From positions 310,001 to 374,000 of the forward strand of contig NZ_MTQM01000007.1 in assembly GCF_001984105.1 (NCBI RefSeq): a stretch of 64,000 bases of DNA. The letters are read 5' to 3'. Position numbers and translations under genes: made by a program. Source of the DNA: Microbacterium sp. CSI-V. Its GTDB lineage: Bacteria > Actinomycetota > Actinomycetes > Actinomycetales > Microbacteriaceae. The notes below the pieces were generated by a model, which saw only the letters and a list, made by a program, of their open reading frames with translations, had not been told where the DNA came from and did not search any database. Below, piece after piece: positions 59,389 through 64,000 of the stretch (the stretch's first letter is position 1; the number at the start of each line of letters is the position of its first letter).

Positions 59389-60171
59389 TCAGCGCACGTG
59401 GACGACATCCCCGGCGGCGACCACCGTCTGGATCGTGCCCGATTCGACTACCAGGCGTCCCTCGGTGTCGAGCCGTTCCGCCCGGCCCTGGACGGTGGTG
59501 CCGTCGGGGAGGGACACCGACACCTCACGGCCCACGGTCGAACACAGCTTCTCGACGTCGCGGTGCACGCGGGCGACATCGCCCTCCGAGAGCGCGGCGA
59601 GCAGCGCGGCGAGGGACTCGAGGTAATCGGCGAGCAGGCGATCCTCGTCGACCTCGACGCCGAGGGCTGTGAACGAGGTGGCCGTCGACACCGGCAGATC
59701 CGCCCGGGTCATGCGCGTGTTGATCCCCGATCCGATCACGACCGTGTCGAGGGTGCCCGGAACGGCCTCGGCGAGGATGCCGCAGATCTTCCCCCCGTCC
59801 ACGAGTACGTCGTTCGGCCACTTCAGCTGCGCGCTCGGACCGTGACCGGTCAGGCGGGAAGCGACGGCGCGCGTCATGGCCGCACCCGCGGCGAGGGGGA
59901 TCCACCCGCGCATCCCCATCGGGATGCGCCCGGCGTCCACGACGACCGACACGGCGAGGGCGGTCCCGGCCGGAGCGGTCCACGTGCGGTCGAGTCGGCC
60001 CCGCCCGGCGCGCTGGTCGTCCGTGACGAGCAACGACAGATGCGGCCATCCGGCGGGGTCCGCTGCGACGGCGGCGACGACGTCGGCGTTGGTGGAGTCG
60101 GTGGTCTCGACGACCTGGAGGCGCGGGCTGAGCGCGGCGGTGAGCGGGTATCCGGCAGCGGGGATCGGCAT
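59389..60171 (-). CDS. birA: Biotin-[acetyl-CoA-carboxylase] ligase
   Basis: A 260-residue biotin protein ligase without an N-terminal DNA-binding domain (group I), so not a repressor. [13 protein letters not shown] begins the catalytic core, [14 protein letters not shown] is the biotinyl-AMP loop (GRGR), LKWPNDVLV the substrate Lys/Trp/Asn motif and IGSGINTR follows. The C-terminal SH3-like part is complete. The ATG at 60171 is chosen because TAGGGT lies 6 nt upstream; a GTG at 60177 would fall within that spacer. It is divergent from accD, whose partner biotin-carrying subunit it would modify. Confidence 0.94.
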   Translation of the reverse strand: MPIPAAGYPLTAALSPRLQVVETTDSTNADVVAAVAADPAGWPHLSLLVTDDQRAGRGRLDRTWTAPAGTALAVSVVVDAGRIPMGMRGWIPLAAGAAMTRAVASRLTGHGPSAQLKWPNDVLVDGGKICGILAEAVPGTLDTVVIGSGINTRMTRADLPVSTATSFTALGVEVDEDRLLADYLESLAALLAALSEGDVARVHRDVEKLCSTVGREVSVSLPDGTTVQGRAERLDTEGRLVVESGTIQTVVAAGDVVHVR

Positions 60172-60177
60172 GTGCAC

Positions 60178-60183
60178 ACCCTA
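60178..60183 (-). promoter_or_regulatory. Leaderless -10 element (TAGGGT) for birA
   Basis: TAGGGT on the minus strand, then 6 nt and the ATG at 60171. The 158-bp divergent gap to accD also has a hairpin CCCGGGG-N10-CCCCGGG at 60191-60214, of unknown meaning. Confidence 0.6.
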
Positions 60184-60316
60184 GGCACGACCCGGGGGAA
60201 TCGGCATCCCCGGGCCGTCCCCCGGCCTCGCACTCTCGCGCACGAATGGATGGATGCCACAGCGTCCCGACGAGGTGCTTGTGCGCACCCTCCAACATCG
60301 GCGTCGAACCGGTCGA

Positions 60317-60322
60317 TAGGGT
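60317..60322 (+). promoter_or_regulatory. Leaderless -10 element (TAGGGT) for accD-accE
   Basis: TAGGGT, then 7 nt (GGAAAGC) and the GTG at 60330. It is the same hexamer as the divergent birA promoter, so the ligase and its carboxylase may be co-expressed. It rules out longer starts upstream. Confidence 0.55.
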
Positions 60323-60329
60323 GGAAAGC

Positions 60330-61919
60330 GTGACCGACCAGCCCGATCTCTTCACCACCGCCGGCAAGATCGCGGACCTGCGCGCCAGGTTCCAGGACGC
60401 GGTCGTCGACGCCGAAGCCGCCGCGCGCACGAAACAGCACGCGAAGGGCAAGCTCACCGCCCGCGAGCGCATCGAGATGCTGGTCGACCCCGGCTCGTTC
60501 GTCGAGCTCGACGAGTACGTCCGCCACCGCACCACGGCGTTCGGCATGGACAAGTCGCGCCCCTACGGTGACTCCGTCGTCACGGGCACGGGCACGATCC
60601 ACGGGCGCACGGTCGCCGTCTACGCGCAGGACTTCTCCACCTTCGGCGGCTCGCTCGGCGAGGTCGCCGGCGACAAGATCATCAAGGTCATGGAGCTGGC
60701 GCTCCGCAGCGGCATCCCGATCATCGGCATGCTCGACTCGGGCGGCGCGCGCATCCAGGAGGGTGTCGTCGCGCTCGGCAAGTACGGCGAGATCTTCCGC
60801 TTGAACACCGCCGCCTCGGGGGTCATCCCGCAGATCTCGATCATCATGGGACCCGCCGCCGGCGGCGCCGTGTACTCGCCCGCGCTCACCGACTTCGTCA
60901 TCATGGTCGACAAGACGAGCCAGATGTTCGTCACCGGCCCCGACGTCATCAAGACCGTCACCGGCGAAGACGTCGGCATGGAGGATCTCGGCGGCGCCCA
61001 CACCCACAACACCCGGTCTGGCGTGGCGCACTACCTCGCCGAGGACGAGGACGACGCGCTCGACTACGCCCGCACCCTCGTCGGATTCCTCCCCGACAAC
61101 AACCTCGCCGAGATCCCGGTCTACGAGACGCCGTTCGAATTCGAGACGACGGATGCCGATCGAGCGCTCAACACCGTCATCCCCGACTCGCCGAACCAGC
61201 CCTACGACATCCACACCGTGATCGACGGCATCGTGGACGGGGCCGACTTCCTCGAGGTCCAGCCGCTGTTCGCCCCGAACATCGTCATCGGCTTCGGCCG
61301 TATCGAGGGCCGGACCGTCGGCATCATCGCCAACCAGCCCTCGCAGATGGCCGGCACGCTGAACATCGACGCGGGAGAGAAGGCCTCCCGCTTCGTGCGG
61401 TTCTGCGACGCGTTCTCCGTGCCGATCGTGACGCTCGTCGACGTGCCCGGCTACCTGCCCGGCACCGACCAGGAGTGGACCGGTGTCATCCGCCGCGGCG
61501 CGAAGCTCCTCTACGCCTACGCCGAGGCCACCGTGCCGCTGGTCACGGTGATCCTGCGCAAGGCCTACGGCGGCGCCTACATCGTGATGGGGTCGAAGCA
61601 GCTCGGTGCCGACATCAACCTCGCGTGGCCGACCGCCGAGATCGCCGTGATGGGCGGTCAGGGCGCGGTGAACATCCTCTACCGCGGTGAGATCAAGCGC
61701 GCCGAGGAAGCGGGCGAGGACGTCGCGGCGGTGCGCACCCGCCTCGCGAACGAGTACACCTATAACGTGGCATCCCCGTTCCTCGCGGCCGAGCGCGGCG
61801 AGCTCGACGGCATCATCGAGCCCGCGCAGACGCGCGTGTCGATCGCCAAGGCGCTGCGGGCACTGCGCAACAAGCGGGCGAGTCTGCCGGCGAAGAAGCA
61901 CGGGAACATCCCGCTGTGA
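60330..61919 (+). CDS. accD: Acyl-CoA carboxylase carboxyltransferase (beta) subunit
   Basis: A 529-residue carboxyltransferase of the AccD5/PccB class, transferring CO2 from biotin to acetyl- or propionyl-CoA. The N-terminal [17 protein letters not shown] is typical; [12 protein letters not shown] and [15 protein letters not shown] are in the first crotonase half and [17 protein letters not shown] with [13 protein letters not shown] in the second. The residues for the oxyanion glycines are intact. The substrate (acetyl- or propionyl-CoA) cannot be fixed from sequence. The epsilon gene is coupled downstream (GTGA), and the biotinylated alpha subunit is not in the window. Confidence 0.95.
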   Translation: MTDQPDLFTTAGKIADLRARFQDAVVDAEAAARTKQHAKGKLTARERIEMLVDPGSFVELDEYVRHRTTAFGMDKSRPYGDSVVTGTGTIHGRTVAVYAQDFSTFGGSLGEVAGDKIIKVMELALRSGIPIIGMLDSGGARIQEGVVALGKYGEIFRLNTAASGVIPQISIIMGPAAGGAVYSPALTDFVIMVDKTSQMFVTGPDVIKTVTGEDVGMEDLGGAHTHNTRSGVAHYLAEDEDDALDYARTLVGFLPDNNLAEIPVYETPFEFETTDADRALNTVIPDSPNQPYDIHTVIDGIVDGADFLEVQPLFAPNIVIGFGRIEGRTVGIIANQPSQMAGTLNIDAGEKASRFVRFCDAFSVPIVTLVDVPGYLPGTDQEWTGVIRRGAKLLYAYAEATVPLVTVILRKAYGGAYIVMGSKQLGADINLAWPTAEIAVMGGQGAVNILYRGEIKRAEEAGEDVAAVRTRLANEYTYNVASPFLAAERGELDGIIEPAQTRVSIAKALRALRNKRASLPAKKHGNIPL

Positions 61920-62146
61920 GCGAGACCGGTGACGGATCGCCCGAGACCGTCGGACGCATCGTGCGCGGCACCCCCACGCCCGAGGAACTCGCCGCGGCGA
62001 TCGTCGTCGTGAGCGAGGCGTACGCCCGGGAGTCCGCCGATGCCACGGCACCGGAGACGTCGGCGCGCTCGCGCTGGGAGTTGTCCGCTCGCGGACTGCG
62101 GGCCCCGCTCGACCGCGACGCCGGCTGGAACGGATTCACGGGCTGA
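61916..62146 (+). CDS. accE: Acyl-CoA carboxylase epsilon subunit
   Basis: A 76-residue protein typical of actinobacterial AccE/PccE: an acidic N-terminus, then [21 protein letters not shown], a variable Ala/Glu-rich middle, and the C-terminal [23 protein letters not shown]. It stabilises or stimulates the alpha-beta carboxylase complex. The GTG start overlaps the accD stop by 4 bp. A strong terminator follows. Confidence 0.92.
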   Translation: MSETGDGSPETVGRIVRGTPTPEELAAAIVVVSEAYARESADATAPETSARSRWELSARGLRAPLDRDAGWNGFTG

Positions 62147-62285
62147 CTGTCCCCCGAAATACCTACAGACGCCGCGAGAACGTTCGCGAATACTGGAGGA
62201 GCTGGAACGCATCACGCGTTCGGTCGGGCCGCTCCATCGAGCCGGTTCCGGCCACCGCGGACGGTTTTCGGGTAGCCGTTCGCAT

Positions 62286-62330
62286 GGGTGAGGGGCAGGC
62301 GACATCGCCGCCCCTCACCCCTCACTTTTC
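62286..62330 (+). terminator. Rho-independent terminator after accD-accE
   Basis: Arms GGGTGAGGGGC (62286-62296) and GCCCCTCACCC (62310-62320) pair over 11 bp, with an inner GGCGA/TCGCC stem, then CTCACTTTTC with a short U-run. The gene-free stretch 62147-62285 before it shows no further feature. Confidence 0.85.
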
Positions 62331-62361
62331 GCACTCTTCCCCGGATGCAGATACCCGTTCT

Positions 62362-62392
62362 GGCCCCCGTCGGCGTTCGCGCCACGGGGGCC
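62362..62392. terminator. Second hairpin between accE and the converging membrane-protein gene
   Basis: Arms GGCCCCCGT (62362-62370) and ACGGGGGCC (62384-62392) pair over 9 bp around a 13-nt loop, followed on the plus strand by TCTCCTTC. It lies 39 bp past the stop of the converging minus-strand gene and may end that transcript or back up the accE terminator. Confidence 0.6.
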
Positions 62393-62430
62393 TCTCCTTC
62401 GCCGTCCGTGCGGGCGGCGCATCCTTCGCG

Positions 62431-63471
62431 TCAGTGCGGGCGGCGGATCTCGCGCCAGAGATCGACGTCGTCGTCGTCGGCCCCGGCGCCCGCAGCCGCC
62501 GTGCGACCCACGACGGTGACCGCCACCTCGTGGTGGGGCGAGGTCCGGATGATCAGACGCTCGGACGCGGCCTCCTCGACGATGCCCGCCAGCTCGGACC
62601 GAATGTCGCGCAGCGCCGACGCCGGCAGGTCTTCCAGGCCCCCCTCGTCAAAGAGCATGACGATCGTCCCGCGGCGACGCGCCGCGTCGATCTGTGCGCG
62701 CACCGCCTCGTCGAGGAGACGGGGGCTGCGCAACTCGTCGCGCAGGCTCTGCTCGGCGAGGCGCGCCGCGTTCTTCTCGCTCGGACGCAGGTTCCCACCC
62801 GTCTCGATCGTGCGACCGAGCACCGGACCGGCGACGTGAAGCGCCCGCTGCACGTGCAGCCGACGCTCGCGCTGACGCCCGCTCTGCGAGGCCTGCCAGG
62901 CGGATGCCGCCTGCTGCAGCTCCGACAGCTGCTCCGCATCGCGGGCGACCCGGTCGAGAGCGGTGGTGATGAGCTGGGCCACCGCCACCCAGACGAGCGA
63001 ACCCACGAGCCCCAGGCTGAGCGCGGCGAGCGGGCCCAGCCAGACCGCCGCCGACACGGCCAGGAGGCCCGTGCCGATCCAGGCGACGACGGGTCGCCGC
63101 CGCACCATGACGACGGTCATGAGCGCGCCGATTCCGCCGATGACCCACGTGACGAACGGCTGCGACCGTCCGGCCTCGTTCACCGCCGCGAAGGCGGCGT
63201 TCGGGACGACCGCGGCGGCCAGCAGCGCGAGGCCGACGGCCCATCGCGGAGGCGCGAGCCGCGTGTCCGTGTCCGCGTCGTCCGGAGCCGCGACGCGGCG
63301 ACGCGTCGGCAGGAGGATCCAGAGCCAGGTGATCGGGAGGTACAGCACGAGCGCAGCGATCAGCAGCCAGCCGCGTTCGACCGTGTCGGGCAGCGTCCAC
63401 AGGAGGCTGCGCGCGGAGAGGTAGGCCGTGAAGGCCAGGCCGATGCCCGAGAGGATGGAGCGGACGGTCAC
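62431..63471 (-). CDS. Membrane protein coupled to a sensor histidine kinase
   Basis: A 346-residue protein with about six to seven hydrophobic helices in the first 165 residues, then a cytoplasmic helical region (VARDAEQLSELQQAASAWQ) and a C-terminal domain of about 150 residues. DEAVRAQIDAARRRGTIVMLFDEGG and the strand pattern to VAVTVVGRT look like a small alpha/beta or degenerate ATPase-like module. The start at 63471 was chosen for its GTGA overlap with the kinase stop. Such proteins beside DesK-type kinases may be sensors or accessory kinases; no H-box or N-box was found, so it is left unnamed. Confidence 0.72.
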   Translation of the reverse strand: MTVRSILSGIGLAFTAYLSARSLLWTLPDTVERGWLLIAALVLYLPITWLWILLPTRRRVAAPDDADTDTRLAPPRWAVGLALLAAAVVPNAAFAAVNEAGRSQPFVTWVIGGIGALMTVVMVRRRPVVAWIGTGLLAVSAAVWLGPLAALSLGLVGSLVWVAVAQLITTALDRVARDAEQLSELQQAASAWQASQSGRQRERRLHVQRALHVAGPVLGRTIETGGNLRPSEKNAARLAEQSLRDELRSPRLLDEAVRAQIDAARRRGTIVMLFDEGGLEDLPASALRDIRSELAGIVEEAASERLIIRTSPHHEVAVTVVGRTAAAGAGADDDDVDLWREIRRPH

Positions 63472-64000
63472 CAGCGGTCCCCGCTCTCCCACTCGAGGGT
63501 CACCGTCGTGCCCGCGGGCGAGGAGTCCAGGGTCGAGCGTCCGCCGACCGCCGTGACGCGCGCGATGATGGAGCCGCGGATGCCGAGCCGATCGGCGGGG
63601 ATCGCATTCACGTCGAAGCCGCGACCGGCATCCCGCACCCGGATCGTCACTCCCCCGGGCTCGGCGGAGCCGGTGACCTCGACGGTCAGGGCTCGCGCTT
63701 CGGCATGCTGCACCGCGTTGGCGACGGCCTGCATCGCGGCGAGCACGAGCGCCCGGGCCACCCGCCCGGGAACGCGGGGCGTGCCCTCCTGCACCCGTCG
63801 GGTCACCGCCAGTTCCACCCCGAAGTCGCGGGCCGAGGTCTCGATGTCGTCGGCGAGGGCCGCGGCATCCATCGGCTCGTCGCTGCCCTCGAGGGCGTCC
63901 TTCTCGGCGTTGGCCAGCCGCGTGAGGGCCTCGCGCGCCATGCTCACGGCGAGGGTGCGCTCCCGCGGGGTCGAGGCGCGTTCGGCCGCGAGCAGGGCGC
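63468..64000 (-). CDS. Sensor histidine kinase, C-terminal part (runs off the right edge)
   Basis: The frame is open to the window edge, so only the last 177 codons are seen. The HATPase_c domain is visible: an N-box-like VANAVQHAEARALTVEV, the G1-type DAGRGFDVNAIPADRLGIRGSI and the G2-type SSPAGTTVTLEWESGD. The layout fits NarL/DesK-class kinases, whose phosphoacceptor His would lie in the missing part. The stop overlaps the next gene by GTGA. The signal is unknown. Confidence 0.82.
   Translation of the reverse strand, partial: ALLAAERASTPRERTLAVSMAREALTRLANAEKDALEGSDEPMDAAALADDIETSARDFGVELAVTRRVQEGTPRVPGRVARALVLAAMQAVANAVQHAEARALTVEVTGSAEPGGVTIRVRDAGRGFDVNAIPADRLGIRGSIIARVTAVGGRSTLDSSPAGTTVTLEWESGDRW

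Noticed and set aside
60191..60214. Hairpin CCCGGGG-N10-CCCCGGG read as a terminator
   Set aside because: It lies between divergent promoters of birA and accD, where no transcript should end, and has no U-tract. It could be a regulatory site but nothing supports a specific factor.
62288..62839. Open frame on the plus strand after accE
   Set aside because: It begins inside the accE terminator hairpin and lies antisense to the membrane-protein gene; no start signal and low-complexity product.

Overview
The window looks like chromosome from a high-GC actinobacterium, most probably a Microbacteriaceae member close to Microbacterium. The grounds are the very high GC content, the many leaderless promoters (TANNNT 6-9 nt before an ATG or GTG), the chains of genes joined by 4-bp ATGA/GTGA overlaps, an RmlC-RmlD fusion and an OleBC fusion. 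From memory of Mycobacterium tuberculosis, two blocks match the core neighbourhood Rv3255c-Rv3281: DUF3499 / zincin-like / whiB2 / manA near 8.7-15.4 kb, and LCP / purE / purK / PH-domain / birA / accD / accE near 55.5-62.1 kb. The genus is inferred; no rRNA gene is present to prove it.

Layout. 1-3.7 kb: the end of oleA, then oleBC and oleD, the long-chain olefin pathway. 3.97-6.7 kb: a furA-katG operon with a palindromic operator. 6.8-8.6 kb: divergent SpoIIM-like and RDD membrane proteins. 8.7-15.4 kb: the conserved envelope block with DUF3499, a zincin-like protein, DUF5719, a large glycosyltransferase-membrane protein, WhiB and ManA.

15.5-55.5 kb is one large cell-envelope glycopolymer locus. 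It holds two O-antigen ligase/polymerase-like proteins and a mycobacterial-type galactan set: GlfT2, GlfT1, Glf, an ABC exporter and an acyltransferase. It continues with several glycosyltransferases, two flippases, DUF6541, DUF2142 and DUF2304 membrane proteins, and a UDP-GlcNAc 2-epimerase. A second ABC exporter follows, whose ATPase carries a C-terminal cargo-binding-type domain. Then come two RgpF-like rhamnan proteins, rmlA, rmlB and rmlCD, a secreted protein with five repeats coupled to a lipoprotein, two more glycosyltransferases, and an LCP ligase that would attach polymer to the wall.

57-64 kb: purE (coupled to the LCP gene), purK, a PH-domain protein, birA, accD-accE with a strong terminator, and a membrane protein coupled to a sensor histidine kinase that runs off the window.

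How it works together (inference): ManA and Rml enzymes supply mannose and dTDP-rhamnose, and Glf supplies UDP-galactofuranose. Glycosyltransferases build rhamnose- and galactofuranose-containing chains. Two ABC exporters and two flippase/polymerase routes move them across the membrane, and LCP anchors them. No mobile element, tRNA, rRNA or CRISPR array was seen. No gene-free stretch exceeds 300 bases; the longest are 62147-62430 (two hairpins) and 3733-3973 (a compound palindrome).
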